This document shows, one piece after another, positions 17,802 to 27,353 of a DNA stretch of 64,000 nucleotides. Within the stretch, counting starts at the first letter, position 1. Every line of letters starts with the position of its first letter. The translations under genes were made by a program, and so were the position numbers. The DNA is from Salinibacterium sp. G-O1 (GTDB lineage: Bacteria; Actinomycetota; Actinomycetes; Actinomycetales; Microbacteriaceae), in contig NZ_JASISV010000001.1 of the NCBI RefSeq assembly GCF_030063305.1, forward strand, positions 744,001 through 808,000, in the 5' to 3' direction. The notes under the pieces were generated by a model. The model did no database searches, was not told where the DNA came from, and was given only the letters and a program-made list of their open reading frames with translations.

Positions 17802-19022
17802 ATGACACTGCAGTCACGCGGTCGAATGGCCACAGGGGCAATTCTGCTCACGACGGCTTTGGCCCTCACCGCCTGCTCATCGGCAGGCTCGGAAGACAAG
17901 ACTCCCTCAGCGGGCTCCCTCACGGTCTGGGTCGACGCAGACCGCGCGGCCGTGCTGAAGGATGCCGCCGCCGAGTTCACCAAAGAATCGGGCGTAGAAG
18001 TCAAGCTAATCCAGAAGGACTTCGCAGACATCCAGGAGCAGTTCATCGCCCAGGTTCCCACCGGCAAGGGCCCTGACATCACCATCGGTGCCCACGACTG
18101 GCTCGGCAACTTCGTCACCAACGGTGTCGTTGCCCCGGTCGAGCTCGGCAACAAGGCCAGTGAGTTTCAGGAGGTCGCGGTAGCCGCAATGAGCTTCGAC
18201 GGCGTCACCTACGGCGTTCCGTACTCGATTGAGAACATCGCGATGCTGCGCAACACCGCGCTGGCGCCGTCCGCGCCGACCTCCTATGACGACATGATCG
18301 CCATGGGGAAGGCCGCCGGAACCGAGTTCCCGTTCATCGTGCAGGTCGGTCCTGAGTCTGACCCGTACCACCTGTACCCATTCCAGACCTCGTTCGGAGC
18401 TCCGGTGTTCGGAACCAACGCCGACGGCAGCTACAACGCGGACGAACTCACCATCGGTGACGCTGGCGGCGACGAATTTGCCACCTGGCTGGCTGCGCAG
18501 GGGGCTGAAGGCAACCTGAACATCTCGCTCACCGGTGACCTCGCCAAGGAGAAGTTCAACGCTGGTGCTTCGCCGTTCTTCATCACCGGCCCGTGGAATG
18601 TTGCGGACGCGCAGGCCGCAGGCATCGACGTCGCGGTCGACCCGATCCCAGCGCCAGGCCCGAACACGGCCCAGCCCTTCGTTGGTGTTCAGGGTTTCTA
18701 CGTGAGCGCTAAGAGCGAGAACACTCTCGCGGCCAGCGAGTTCCTCACGAACTACATCGCGACCGAAGAGGTGCAGACTGCCCTGTATGAGGTCGGTGGA
18801 CGAGCACCCGCTCTCACCGCATCGTTCGAGGCAGCATCGTCAGACCCGATCGTCGCCGGCTTCGGCGCGGTAGGTGCGACGGCCGTTCCGATGCCGAACA
18901 TCCCTGAAATGGGATCGGTGTGGCAGTACTGGGGCGTCACCGAGGCCGCGATCATCAGCGGTCAGGCTGACCCGGTTGGCCTCTGGCAGAAGATGGCCGC
19001 CGACGTGCAGGGCGCAATTTAG
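17802..19022 (+). CDS. malE: Maltose/maltodextrin-binding lipoprotein
   Basis: A 406-aa family 1 solute-binding protein that delivers maltose or maltodextrins to MalFG. The signal peptide ends in a lipobox with ALTACSS, lipidated Cys near residue 25. The start ATG has AGGAAGG about nine bases upstream; the same frame is open further upstream to 17634, but that stretch contains the promoter and operator and is not coding. Segments such as FGAPVFGTN, FFITGPWNVADAQ and PFVGVQGFYVS match MalE proteins. The pairing with a P2-loop MalF supports maltose as the substrate. The region up to 17801 is a transcribed leader. Confidence 0.9.
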   Translation: MTLQSRGRMATGAILLTTALALTACSSAGSEDKTPSAGSLTVWVDADRAAVLKDAAAEFTKESGVEVKLIQKDFADIQEQFIAQVPTGKGPDITIGAHDWLGNFVTNGVVAPVELGNKASEFQEVAVAAMSFDGVTYGVPYSIENIAMLRNTALAPSAPTSYDDMIAMGKAAGTEFPFIVQVGPESDPYHLYPFQTSFGAPVFGTNADGSYNADELTIGDAGGDEFATWLAAQGAEGNLNISLTGDLAKEKFNAGASPFFITGPWNVADAQAAGIDVAVDPIPAPGPNTAQPFVGVQGFYVSAKSENTLAASEFLTNYIATEEVQTALYEVGGRAPALTASFEAASSDPIVAGFGAVGATAVPMPNIPEMGSVWQYWGVTEAAIISGQADPVGLWQKMAADVQGAI

Positions 19023-19088
19023 CACTCGCCTCGTGAGGGGCCAGGGCGCTATGTGCCCTGGCCCTTCACCCGAGATCAGCAGGATGGC

Positions 19089-20681
19089 ATGAGCATCGAA
19101 ACACCCGCACGCACTAAACGTCCGTCGAGCGACCGAAAAATTGGCTCAACCGCGACCGGCACGAAGGTGCTGCTCGTTAAGATTGCGGCACTGGCGATCG
19201 TCGATGCCATCAGCCTGTATGCACTCTTCATCGTGTTTGCCCAGCGTGACTGGGTCGTGTTCGGGGCGATCCTGCTCGTCACGATCGTCGTCAACGTTGT
19301 GTACTTCAGCAAGAGGATGTTGCCGGCCAAGTACCTCGTGCCGGGCGTCATCTTCCTCGTCGTGTTCCAGGTCTTCATCATCGGGTACACGGCCTACATC
19401 GCCTTCACCAACTACGGCACCGGACACAACAGCACCAAGCAAGACGCTGTTGCCGCGCTGATCGGATCGTCCCAGGAGAGGGTCGAGGATTCCCCGGCCT
19501 ACGGTCTCACGGTCGTCGAGAGCCTCGGCACGTACAGCTTTCTCGTGACAGACCCCGATGGCGACGTGAGCATCGGCAACGAAAACAGCCCTCTCGCGGC
19601 GGTCGATAACGCCACGATTGAGGGAGGGAAGGCAGTCGGAGTCCCCGGCTACAACACCCTCAACTTCTCTCAGATCGTGGCGGCGCAGCAAACCATTGCC
19701 GCGCTCGCCGTGCAAATCAGCGACGACCCGAACGACGGGTCCCTGCGCACCCCGGACGGCAGCAGCGCGTTCGTCTACCGGTCGAACCTGCTGTACGACG
19801 AATCCGCCGGCACAATGACGAACACGAACACCGGGGTCGTGTACTCCGACACGGGTGTGGGCGCGTTCACCGCGAGCGATGGCACCGAATTGCGGCCGGG
19901 GTGGAAGATCGAGATCGGCTTTGCGAACTTCGCCAGGGCATTCGGCGACGAATCGATTCGCGGTCCGCTGTTCAGCGTCGCCCTGTGGACCTTCGCGTTC
20001 GCGTTCCTTTCTGTAGCCACGACATTCCTGCTCGGCCTGTTCCTCGCGGTGGTTTTCAACGATCGACGGATGCGTGGGCGCAAGGTCTACCGCGTGATGA
20101 TGATCCTTCCGTACGCTTTCCCCGCGTTCCTGTCAGCACTGGTCTGGGCGGGGATGCTGAACCGCGACTTCGGGTTCGTCAACCAGGTGTTGTTCGGGGG
20201 AGCCGACATCCCGTGGCTTACCAACGAGTGGCTGGCGAAGGTGAGCATCATCCTCGTGAACCTGTGGCTGGGCTTCCCCTACATGTTCCTCGTGTGTACC
20301 GGGGCACTGCAGTCGATCCCGGAGGAGCTGCAGGAGGCTGCGACGATGGATGGCGCCAAGCCGTGGGCGGTCTTCAGGTTCATCAAGATGCCACTGCTGC
20401 TGGTATCCATCGCCCCCCTGTTGATCTCGTCGTTCGCCTTCAACTTCAACAACTTCAACCTGATTTACATGCTCACCAACGGCGGGCCCCGGGATGTGGC
20501 GGCCGGCGTGAACGTCGGTGCCACCGACATCCTGATTTCGATGGTCTACAAGGTCGCCTTCGTCGGGGCGGGTCGAGATTACGGGCTCGCCAGCGCCTTC
20601 TCGATCATCATCTTTGTGCTCGTGGGTGTTATCGCGGCAGTGAGCTTCCGGGCTACGAAGTCGCTTGAGGAGCTGAACTAA
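19089..20681 (+). CDS. malF: Maltose ABC transporter permease MalF with large extracytoplasmic P2-like loop
   Basis: A 530-aa permease. Three N-terminal helices (about residues 20-105) are followed by an extracytoplasmic insert of roughly 180 residues, then the transport helices with the EAA loop EAATMDGAKPWAVFRFIKMP. The insert and its boundaries (AYIAFTNYGT, GTMTNTNTGVVY, GWKIEIGFANFARAF) resemble the P2 loop of enterobacterial MalF, which caps the binding protein. The start ATG at 19089 follows AGGA; an ATG at 19053 in the same frame lies in the malE-malF gap. It overlaps malG by one base (TAATG). Confidence 0.9.
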   Translation: MSIETPARTKRPSSDRKIGSTATGTKVLLVKIAALAIVDAISLYALFIVFAQRDWVVFGAILLVTIVVNVVYFSKRMLPAKYLVPGVIFLVVFQVFIIGYTAYIAFTNYGTGHNSTKQDAVAALIGSSQERVEDSPAYGLTVVESLGTYSFLVTDPDGDVSIGNENSPLAAVDNATIEGGKAVGVPGYNTLNFSQIVAAQQTIAALAVQISDDPNDGSLRTPDGSSAFVYRSNLLYDESAGTMTNTNTGVVYSDTGVGAFTASDGTELRPGWKIEIGFANFARAFGDESIRGPLFSVALWTFAFAFLSVATTFLLGLFLAVVFNDRRMRGRKVYRVMMILPYAFPAFLSALVWAGMLNRDFGFVNQVLFGGADIPWLTNEWLAKVSIILVNLWLGFPYMFLVCTGALQSIPEELQEAATMDGAKPWAVFRFIKMPLLLVSIAPLLISSFAFNFNNFNLIYMLTNGGPRDVAAGVNVGATDILISMVYKVAFVGAGRDYGLASAFSIIIFVLVGVIAAVSFRATKSLEELN

Positions 20682-21574
20682 TGACGACAGTCGACAAGGC
20701 GAAGTCCACCCAGCGCAGCTTCAACTTTGGCCGCTGGTTCGGGGCAACGGGATGGCGGCACCTCATCGGTGTGGTGATGTCGGTGTTCGCGATCTTCCCG
20801 CTGCTGTATGTGCTCTCGGCATCATTGAACCCGAGCGGCACACTGATCAGCGCCAACGCGCTGTTCAGCGTCTTCGACATCGGCAGCTACACCCAGCTGT
20901 TCGACCTTCCCCAGCAGCCCTATGCCGCGTGGTACGGAAATACCCTGGTGATCGGCATCACGACGTCGATCTGCACGGTATTCCTCGGCGCAATGGCGGC
21001 ATATTCCTTTTCACGTATGCGATTCACGGGACGTCGCGTTGGGCTTCTTGCCCTGCTGCTTGTGCAGATGTTCCCGCAGCTCCTCGCCGTGGTCGCGATC
21101 TTCCTGCTGCTCAACGGCATCAGCGACATCTTCCCGGCGATCGGGCTCGACACTCAGATCGGCCTGATCATGGTCTATCTCGGGGGCGCGCTCGGTGTGA
21201 ATACGTACCTCATGTACGGCTTCTTCAACACTGTGCCGACGTCGATCGATGAAGCGGCAAAGATCGACGGGGCGGGTCACGCGAGGATCTTCTTCACGAT
21301 CATCCTGAGGCTGGTCGCACCGATTCTCGCGGTCGTCGGGCTGCTCTCGTTCATCGGCACCACCAACGAGTTCGTTATCGCCTCGATCGTTTTGATCGAG
21401 CCGGAAAAGCAGACGCTCGCGGTGGGGCTCTACCAGTTCGTGTCAGACGAGTTCTCGAAGAACTACAGCATCTTCGCGGCGGGAGCCGTGCTCGCGGCGC
21501 TGCCGGTGATGGCGCTCTTCCTCTACCTGCAGAAGTACATCGTGAGCGGGTTGACCGCCGGTTCGGTGAAGTAG
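20681..21574 (+). CDS. malG: Maltose ABC transporter permease MalG
   Basis: A 297-aa six-helix permease with the EAA loop EAAKIDGAGHARIFFTIILR near residue 195. The start ATG shares its A with the malF stop codon, so the two subunits are coupled. No ATPase (MalK/MsiK) gene is near, so a shared ATPase elsewhere is expected. Only 31 bases separate it from the LacI gene, and a -10-like TAAGCT (21593-21598) lies in that gap; both read-through and a separate start are possible. Confidence 0.9.
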   Translation: MTTVDKAKSTQRSFNFGRWFGATGWRHLIGVVMSVFAIFPLLYVLSASLNPSGTLISANALFSVFDIGSYTQLFDLPQQPYAAWYGNTLVIGITTSICTVFLGAMAAYSFSRMRFTGRRVGLLALLLVQMFPQLLAVVAIFLLLNGISDIFPAIGLDTQIGLIMVYLGGALGVNTYLMYGFFNTVPTSIDEAAKIDGAGHARIFFTIILRLVAPILAVVGLLSFIGTTNEFVIASIVLIEPEKQTLAVGLYQFVSDEFSKNYSIFAAGAVLAALPVMALFLYLQKYIVSGLTAGSVK

Positions 21575-21592
21575 TCGCCGTTGCGCGCTAAC

Positions 21593-21598
21593 TAAGCT
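21593..21598 (+). promoter_or_regulatory. Possible -10 box for a leaderless lacI transcript
   Basis: TAAGCT is followed by seven bases and then the lacI ATG, the spacing expected when the transcript begins at the start codon. No convincing -35 is present. The gap also contains GTTGCGCGCTAAC (21580-21592), a nearly symmetric sequence that could be an autoregulatory site. Confidence 0.35.
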
Positions 21599-21605
21599 TC
21601 AGGGC

Positions 21606-22688
21606 ATGACTGCGCTGCGTGGCGGACCGAAAGCAAACATTCGCGACGTGGCGGCGCTCGCGGGTGTCTCGCACATGACGGTGTCGCGGGTGCTCAACGA
21701 GCATCCGAGCATCTCACCTGGCACACGCGAGCGGGTGCTGGAGGCTATCCGGGAGCTCAACTACCGCCCCAACAGCGCCGCTCGGGCATTGGCGAGCCGC
21801 AAGACGAGCAGGATCGGTGTCGTCGTCGACAGCGTCATGGAGTTCGGCCCGAGCAGCACACTTCGTGCGATCGAGGACGCCGCACACGATCGCGGGTACA
21901 CGGTGTCGTCTATCGCGGTGTCGGCGGACCGCGCGATCACCGCGCACGACGCCCTGATGAACCTCATGACCATCGGGATCGATGCGCTGTGCCTGATCAC
22001 CCCGCGCACGTCGTCGGTCGACCTGTTGCGAGAGGTCTCGAGCGGCATCCCGACGCTGGTCGTGAAGGCGGAGCCGGAAGACGACTTGCTCACGGTCTCG
22101 GTCGACCAGGGGATGGGAGCGTCGCTCGCGGCGCAGCATCTCATCGACCTGGGTCATCGGGAGATGCTGCACCTTGCCGGGCCGCTGGACTGGCTGGATG
22201 CCAGGGGCCGGGCTCATGAGTGGCGGCAGCACCTCGAACGCGAGGGGCTACCGGCGCGCGAGCCCGTGGTCGGCGACTGGACCTCGGACTTTGGCTACGC
22301 CTTCGGGAGCACCGTGGAGCCCGACTTTACGGCCGTCTTTTCGGCCAATGACCGGATGGCGCTCGGGCTCATTCACGCGTTCCACGAGCGAGGCATTCGC
22401 GTGCCGGAAGACGTGAGCGTCGTCGGCTTCGACGACGTCCCTGACGCGAGGCACTTTCTGCCGCCCCTCACAACGGTGCGACAGGATTTCGCCGCGCTCG
22501 GTCTGCTGAGCGTGGCAACGCTGCTCGCTGAGCTGGAGGGAAACGAGGTTCAGAGGCGTTCCATCATCGAGCCTGAGCTCATCGTGCGGGCCTCCACCGC
22601 ACCGCCGCGACGCTCGCTGGGCCCGCCCCAGACTCGCTTGCCAACCGCCAATGTGAACGGTAACATGAGCGCTCATGAAGAGCTTTAG
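21606..22688 (+). CDS. LacI-family regulator, probably controlling araDBA and possibly malEFG
   Basis: A 360-aa LacI/GalR repressor: helix-turn-helix at residues 10-32 (IRDVAALAGVSHMTVSRVLN), hinge YRPNSAARALASRKT, then a sugar-sensing domain. It sits between malG and araD, overlapping araD by 14 bases. The araD start codon lies within a 14-bp palindrome (22664-22677) and the malE promoter carries a 12-bp palindrome; both share the core AGCGCT, so one repressor could bind both. Control of arabinose genes by LacI-type proteins is known in actinobacteria. No ribosome-binding site of good quality precedes the ATG. Confidence 0.88.
   Translation: MTALRGGPKANIRDVAALAGVSHMTVSRVLNEHPSISPGTRERVLEAIRELNYRPNSAARALASRKTSRIGVVVDSVMEFGPSSTLRAIEDAAHDRGYTVSSIAVSADRAITAHDALMNLMTIGIDALCLITPRTSSVDLLREVSSGIPTLVVKAEPEDDLLTVSVDQGMGASLAAQHLIDLGHREMLHLAGPLDWLDARGRAHEWRQHLEREGLPAREPVVGDWTSDFGYAFGSTVEPDFTAVFSANDRMALGLIHAFHERGIRVPEDVSVVGFDDVPDARHFLPPLTTVRQDFAALGLLSVATLLAELEGNEVQRRSIIEPELIVRASTAPPRRSLGPPQTRLPTANVNGNMSAHEEL
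22638..22677 (+). promoter_or_regulatory. araDBA promoter and 14-bp operator inside the lacI 3' end
   Basis: TTGCCA (22638-22643), a 17-base spacer and TAACAT (22661-22666) form a good sigma-70-type promoter. The perfect palindrome CATGAGCGCTCATG (22664-22677) overlaps the -10 box, the expected start site and the araD ATG (22675). Its centre AGCGCT with CG in the middle is the LacI-family pattern. The araD transcript is predicted to be leaderless. The promoter is inside the coding end of lacI. Confidence 0.75.
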
Positions 22689-23382
22689 CCTCGATGTCGA
22701 GGCATCCATCGCCCACGCGAGGGCCGACGTCGCCGCGCTGCATGACGAACTCGTTCGATACGGCCTCGTGGTCTGGACGGGGGGCAACGTGTCCGGGCGA
22801 GTACCCGGTGCCGACCTCTTCGTGATCAAGCCTTCCGGTGTCTCCTACGCAGACCTCACGCCCGAGAACATGATCCTGTGTGACCTCGACGGCGATGTCG
22901 TGCCCGACAGCGCGGGCTCGGACCGCGCGCCGTCGAGCGACACCGCGGCTCACGCGTACGTCTACCGCAACATGCCTCACGTCGGCGGCGTTGTGCATAC
23001 TCACTCCACGTATGCGACGGCATGGGCAGCGCGCGGCCAGGAGATCCCGTGCGTGATCACTGCGATGGCCGACGAGTTTGGCGGACCCATCCCGATCGGA
23101 CCTTTCGCAATCATCGGTGACGACTCGATCGGGCGCGGCATCGTCGAGACGCTGGGCTCGCATCGCTCCCGCGCGGTGCTGATGCAAAACCATGGACCCT
23201 TCACCATCGGGTCGTCGGCCAAGGACGCGGTCAAGGCCGCTGTGATGGTGGAGGACGTCGCGCGCACCGTGCACATAGCGCGCGAGGGCGGCCCACTCAT
23301 CCCCATCCCGCAGGAGGCCATCGATCGTCTCTTTGACCGATACCAGAACGTTTACGGACAGAGCGAGGATGACGGTCGATGA
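22675..23382 (+). CDS. araD: L-ribulose-5-phosphate 4-epimerase
   Basis: A 235-aa class II aldolase-fold enzyme that converts L-ribulose 5-phosphate to D-xylulose 5-phosphate, the last step of arabinose entry into the pentose phosphate path. The zinc histidines are in VVHTHSTYAT and in a later His (QNHGPFTIG) of the family pattern; TGGNVSGR and KPSGVSY are phosphate-binding segments. Length is normal. It overlaps lacI upstream by 14 bases and araB downstream by four (ATGA). The gene has its own promoter and operator. Confidence 0.93.
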   Translation: MKSFSLDVEASIAHARADVAALHDELVRYGLVVWTGGNVSGRVPGADLFVIKPSGVSYADLTPENMILCDLDGDVVPDSAGSDRAPSSDTAAHAYVYRNMPHVGGVVHTHSTYATAWAARGQEIPCVITAMADEFGGPIPIGPFAIIGDDSIGRGIVETLGSHRSRAVLMQNHGPFTIGSSAKDAVKAAVMVEDVARTVHIAREGGPLIPIPQEAIDRLFDRYQNVYGQSEDDGR

Positions 23383-24962
23383 GTGCTGACGCAATCCGCC
23401 TGGGTCACACCGCCCTGGGAATCGAACTGGGCTCGACCCGGATCAAGGCGTGTCTGGTCGGCGACGACCCCTCGGTCATTCTGGGTGTCGGCGAATTCGA
23501 GTGGGAGAACCAGCTCGTCGATGGCCGCTGGAGCTACTCGCTCGAGGACGTGTGGACGGGAGTGCAGGCCGCTTACGCCGCCCTGGTGTCAGACGTCGAG
23601 CAGAACTTCGGGGTGCGCCCTGACACGTTTGGGGCCATCGGCGTCTCCGCGATGATGCACGGCTATCTCGCGTTCGATGCCGACGGTGAGCTCCTGGTGC
23701 CATTCCGCACGTGGCGCAACACCTCAACCGGACCCGCGGCGGCCGAACTCACGAGCACGTTCGGGGTCAACATCCCGTTGCGCTGGTCGATCGCCCATCT
23801 CTACCAGGCAGTGCTCGACGGCGAAGCGCATGTCGCGGCAACCCGCTTCCTGACGACTCTCGCCGGGTATGTGCATTGGCAGCTCACGGGGGAGCGAGTG
23901 CTCGGGATCGGCGACGCGTCAGGGATGTTCCCGATCGACGACGAGACCCGAGGGTATGACCCCGACATGGTCGCGCGCTTCGACGCCCTTGTCGCCGATG
24001 CCGCATCGCAGCTGCTGCTCGCTGACGTTCTCCCCAGGGTCCTGCTCGCCGGCGAGCCTGCCGGAGTGCTGTCGGCCGCGGGCGCGGCACTGCTCGATCC
24101 CAGTGGAAGCCTGCAACCGGGAATCCTGCTCTGCCCGCCCGAGGGCGATGCCGGAACCGGCATGGTCGCCACCAATTCCGTGGCACCGCGCGCCGGCAAC
24201 GTCAGCGCGGGCACGAGCATCTTTGCGATGGTGGTGCTCGAACGTCCGCTGGCGAAGGTGCACGACGAACTCGACGTCGTCACGACCCCGGCCGGCGACC
24301 CCGTGGCGATGGTGCACTGCAACAACGGGGCCAGCGAACTCGCCGCGTGGGTGTCGATCTTCCGGCGCTTTGCCGAGGCGGCGGGCACACCCATCGATGC
24401 GGATGCCGCATACTCCGCACTCTTCACCGAGGCGCTCGCCGGAGAGCCGGATGCCGGAGGCATCCTTGCCTACAACCAACTCGCCGGCGAACCGATTGCG
24501 GGCATCGCCGAGGGGCGGCCGCTTGTCGTGCGCGGCAACGACAGCCAGTTCACTCTGGCAAACCTCATGCGCGCCCAGCTCTACGGCGTTTTCGCCACCC
24601 TCAGTATGGGCATGGCGGTGCTCGACGACGAGGGTGTCGAGCTCGACCAGATGTTTGCGCATGGCGGCGTTTTCCGAACGGCCGGAGTGGCTCAGCGCTT
24701 TCTCGCCGCGGCACTTCGCACCCCGGTATCCGTCGCACAGACGGCCTCCGAGGGTGGCCCCTGGGGCATCGCCGTTCTCGCGTCCTATGCTGCGTCCGGA
24801 TCGCACGGGACTCTCGCCGACTACCTCAGTGCCCGCGTTTTCGGCGGCGCGAGTGTCACCGTTGTCGAACCGGACCCCGCGGATCTGAGCGGCTTTGCCT
24901 CGTACATCGAGCGCTATCGAGCCGGTCTCGCGATCGCGCGAATCGCCGCCGAATCCATCTGA
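23379..24962 (+). CDS. araB: Ribulokinase-type FGGY sugar kinase
   Basis: A 527-aa FGGY-family kinase that would phosphorylate L-ribulose with [17 protein letters not shown] near the N-terminus is the phosphate-1 motif, and [21 protein letters not shown] is the C-terminal FGGY signature region. It lies between araD and araA, which identifies it as the arabinose kinase although the FGGY family is broad. The ATG overlaps the araD stop (ATGA). It is followed 22 bases later by araA. Confidence 0.9.
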   Translation: MSADAIRLGHTALGIELGSTRIKACLVGDDPSVILGVGEFEWENQLVDGRWSYSLEDVWTGVQAAYAALVSDVEQNFGVRPDTFGAIGVSAMMHGYLAFDADGELLVPFRTWRNTSTGPAAAELTSTFGVNIPLRWSIAHLYQAVLDGEAHVAATRFLTTLAGYVHWQLTGERVLGIGDASGMFPIDDETRGYDPDMVARFDALVADAASQLLLADVLPRVLLAGEPAGVLSAAGAALLDPSGSLQPGILLCPPEGDAGTGMVATNSVAPRAGNVSAGTSIFAMVVLERPLAKVHDELDVVTTPAGDPVAMVHCNNGASELAAWVSIFRRFAEAAGTPIDADAAYSALFTEALAGEPDAGGILAYNQLAGEPIAGIAEGRPLVVRGNDSQFTLANLMRAQLYGVFATLSMGMAVLDDEGVELDQMFAHGGVFRTAGVAQRFLAAALRTPVSVAQTASEGGPWGIAVLASYAASGSHGTLADYLSARVFGGASVTVVEPDPADLSGFASYIERYRAGLAIARIAAESI

Positions 24963-24984
24963 CCTTCGAATCAAGGACCCTCAT

Positions 24985-26502
24985 ATGACCAGCATCATCC
25001 CCGACCTCACGACGAAGACCGTCTGGTTTCTCACCGGCAGCCAGAGCCTGTACGGCGAGGAGACCCTGCGCCAGGTCGCCGAACAATCACAGGAGGTCGC
25101 GGCGACTCTCGGCGGTGCATCCGAGATCCCCGTGACGATCAAGTGGATGCCCGTGCTCACCAGCAGTGATGCGATCCGACGCGCGATGATCGACGCCTCG
25201 AGCGACGACTCGGTCATCGGCGTCATCACGTGGATGCACACCTTCAGCCCGTCCAAGATGTGGATCAACGGCCTCAGCGTGCTGACGAAGCCGCTGCTGC
25301 ACCTGCACACCCAGGCGAATGTCGCCCTGCCGTGGGACGAGATCGACTTCGACTTCATGAACCTCAATCAGGCTGCCCACGGCGACCGTGAGCACGGCTA
25401 CATCCTGAGCAGGATGAGCATCGCCCGCAAGACGGTCGTCGGCCACGTGTCGAACCCTGCCGTCATCGCGCAGGTGGCGGAGTGGACCCGCGCGGCAGCC
25501 GGCTGGAATGCTGCACAAAACATGAAGCTTGCACGCTTCGGCGACAACATGCGATTCGTTGCTGTGACTGAAGGCGACAAGACGGAGGCCGAGATCCGCT
25601 TCGGCGTTCAGGTCAACACGTGGGGTGTCAACGAGCTCGCGGATGCCGTGCACGCGGCATCAGACACCGACATCGATCAGCTTGTCGAGGTCTACCTCGA
25701 CAGCTATGACGTGGCTCCTGAACTGCTCAAGGGCGGGGAACGTCACGAGTCGCTGCGCTACGGGGCCGCGGTCGAACTGGGGTTGCGCTCATTCCTCGAA
25801 GCTGGCGGATTCTCCGCTTTCACCACGAGTTTCGAAGACTTGGGCGCACTCCGGCAGCTGCCCGGCCTCGCTGTGCAGCGGCTCATGGCCGACGGGTACG
25901 GCTTCGGCGCCGAGGGAGACTGGAAGACGGCGGTGCTCGTGCGGGTCGCCAGCGTCATGGGAGCCGGCCTGCCCGGGGGAGCGAGCCTCATGGAGGACTA
26001 CACCTACCACCTCACCCCCGGCGAGGAGAAAATTCTCGGCGCCCACATGCTCGAGGTCAGCCCGTCGCTCAGTTCCGAGAAAGCGAGCCTCGAGATCCAT
26101 CCGCTCGGCATCGGCGGCAAGGAGGATCCGGTGCGCCTTGTCTTCACGGCCGACGCTGGCCCTGCGGTCGTCGTCGCACTGAGCGACATGCGTGACCGTT
26201 TTCGACTGGTCGCGAACGTCGTCACGAATGTGCCGCTGGATGCGCCGATGCCGAACCTCCCCGTCGGCCGGGCCGTCTGGATTCCGAAGCCGGACTTTGC
26301 GACATCCGCGGCGGCCTGGCTGACCGCCGGGGCCGCCCACCACACCGTCATGACCACCCAGGTCAGCGTTGAGGTGTTCCGCGACTTCGCCGATATGGCC
26401 TCCACCGAGTTGCTCGTCATCGATGAAGACACCACTCTGCGCGGGTTCCAGAAGGAGGTGCGCTGGAACGCGGCGTACTACCGCCTCAACCAGACGCTCT
26501 GA
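24985..26502 (+). CDS. araA: L-arabinose isomerase
   Basis: A 505-aa isomerase converting L-arabinose to L-ribulose, Mn-dependent, cytoplasmic. Full length for the family (about 500). Recognisable segments are [28 protein letters not shown], and [11 protein letters not shown] with the metal-binding residues, ending in a typical YYRLNQTL-like tail. The start is the ATG preceded by AAGGA; the frame is open about 90 bases upstream, inside araB. It is the last gene of araDBA and ends 12 bases from the convergent ATPase gene, without an obvious terminator. Confidence 0.95.
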   Translation: MTSIIPDLTTKTVWFLTGSQSLYGEETLRQVAEQSQEVAATLGGASEIPVTIKWMPVLTSSDAIRRAMIDASSDDSVIGVITWMHTFSPSKMWINGLSVLTKPLLHLHTQANVALPWDEIDFDFMNLNQAAHGDREHGYILSRMSIARKTVVGHVSNPAVIAQVAEWTRAAAGWNAAQNMKLARFGDNMRFVAVTEGDKTEAEIRFGVQVNTWGVNELADAVHAASDTDIDQLVEVYLDSYDVAPELLKGGERHESLRYGAAVELGLRSFLEAGGFSAFTTSFEDLGALRQLPGLAVQRLMADGYGFGAEGDWKTAVLVRVASVMGAGLPGGASLMEDYTYHLTPGEEKILGAHMLEVSPSLSSEKASLEIHPLGIGGKEDPVRLVFTADAGPAVVVALSDMRDRFRLVANVVTNVPLDAPMPNLPVGRAVWIPKPDFATSAAAWLTAGAAHHTVMTTQVSVEVFRDFADMASTELLVIDEDTTLRGFQKEVRWNAAYYRLNQTL

Positions 26503-26514
26503 TCCGGGGCCGCG

Positions 26515-27288
26515 TCAGCGCGAATAAACGGAGGCGCCCGTGATGGCCGAGATCACGATCTCGTTGGTGACCTCGTCGGTGCGGAAATGCCCGTTGTTGC
26601 GACCGAGCCGCAGCACAACGATCCGGTCTGACACTGCCTGCACATCGGTGATGTTGTGGCTGATCACGATGACGCCGAGCCCGCGCTCGCGGAGGCGCTC
26701 GATCAGGTTCAGCACTTCTGCCGCCGCCGCCACACCGAGTGCTGCCGTCGGCTCGTCGAGGATCACGACGCTGGGTTCGCCGATGAGCGACCTCGCGATC
26801 GCGACGGTCTGACGCTGGCCACCCGAAAGGGTCGCCACCCGCGCACGCACCGACGGGATGCGCACACTGAGTTCGCGCAGCAGCGCCCACGAGCGGGTCT
26901 CCATCTCGACATGGTCGAGCACGCCCCGCACCGCCAGTTCGCGGCCAAGCCACAGATTGCTCACGACGTCGAGGTTGTCGCACAGCGCCAGATCCTGGAA
27001 CACAGTGGCAATGCCGAGGTCGTGGGCTTCAGCCGGGTTGCCGATACTCACCGGGGTTCCGGCGAAAGTGATGGAGCCGGCGTCAGGCTTAAACACCCCG
27101 GCGAGGATCTTCACGAGAGTGGATTTGCCGGCGCCGTTGTCTCCCACGAGGGCGACGACCTCGCCGGGATACACCTCGAGGTCCACTCCGGTGAGCGCGC
27201 GGACCGCTCCGAAGTTCTTGCTGATGCCACTCATGGAGACGAGCGGCACGACAGGCGCGAGCGGCAGTGCGGCCGGTGATGCCTGCAT
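26515..27288 (-). CDS. Single-domain sugar ABC ATPase (CUT2 type), no permease partner beside it
   Basis: A 257-aa ATPase with Walker A GDNGAGKST, signature LSGGQRQ, Walker B VVILDEPTA and a switch His in VIVISHN. The CUT2 family (RbsA/XylG) normally has two fused ATPase domains of about 500 aa; this protein has one, like FrcA. GAGGAG lies six bases before the ATG at 27288. An upstream in-frame ATG at 27357 overlaps the ROK stop (ATGA) and would give 280 aa. It is co-transcribed with the ROK repressor and divergent from the complete MmsAB-ChvE system, which has its own ATPase. It could serve a transporter elsewhere or be a regulator partner. Confidence 0.85.
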   Translation of the reverse strand: MQASPAALPLAPVVPLVSMSGISKNFGAVRALTGVDLEVYPGEVVALVGDNGAGKSTLVKILAGVFKPDAGSITFAGTPVSIGNPAEAHDLGIATVFQDLALCDNLDVVSNLWLGRELAVRGVLDHVEMETRSWALLRELSVRIPSVRARVATLSGGQRQTVAIARSLIGEPSVVILDEPTAALGVAAAAEVLNLIERLRERGLGVIVISHNITDVQAVSDRIVVLRLGRNNGHFRTDEVTNEIVISAITGASVYSR

Positions 27289-27353
27289 CGGTGTCTCCTC
27301 GGTGCGAATCTGCGCCGCCATTGTGTCGCTCTGGCCGTCGAATTGCCTGTTGG

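Noticed and set aside
23919-24974. 351-codon minus-strand frame opposite araB
   Set aside because: No motif; araB matches the FGGY family over its full length.
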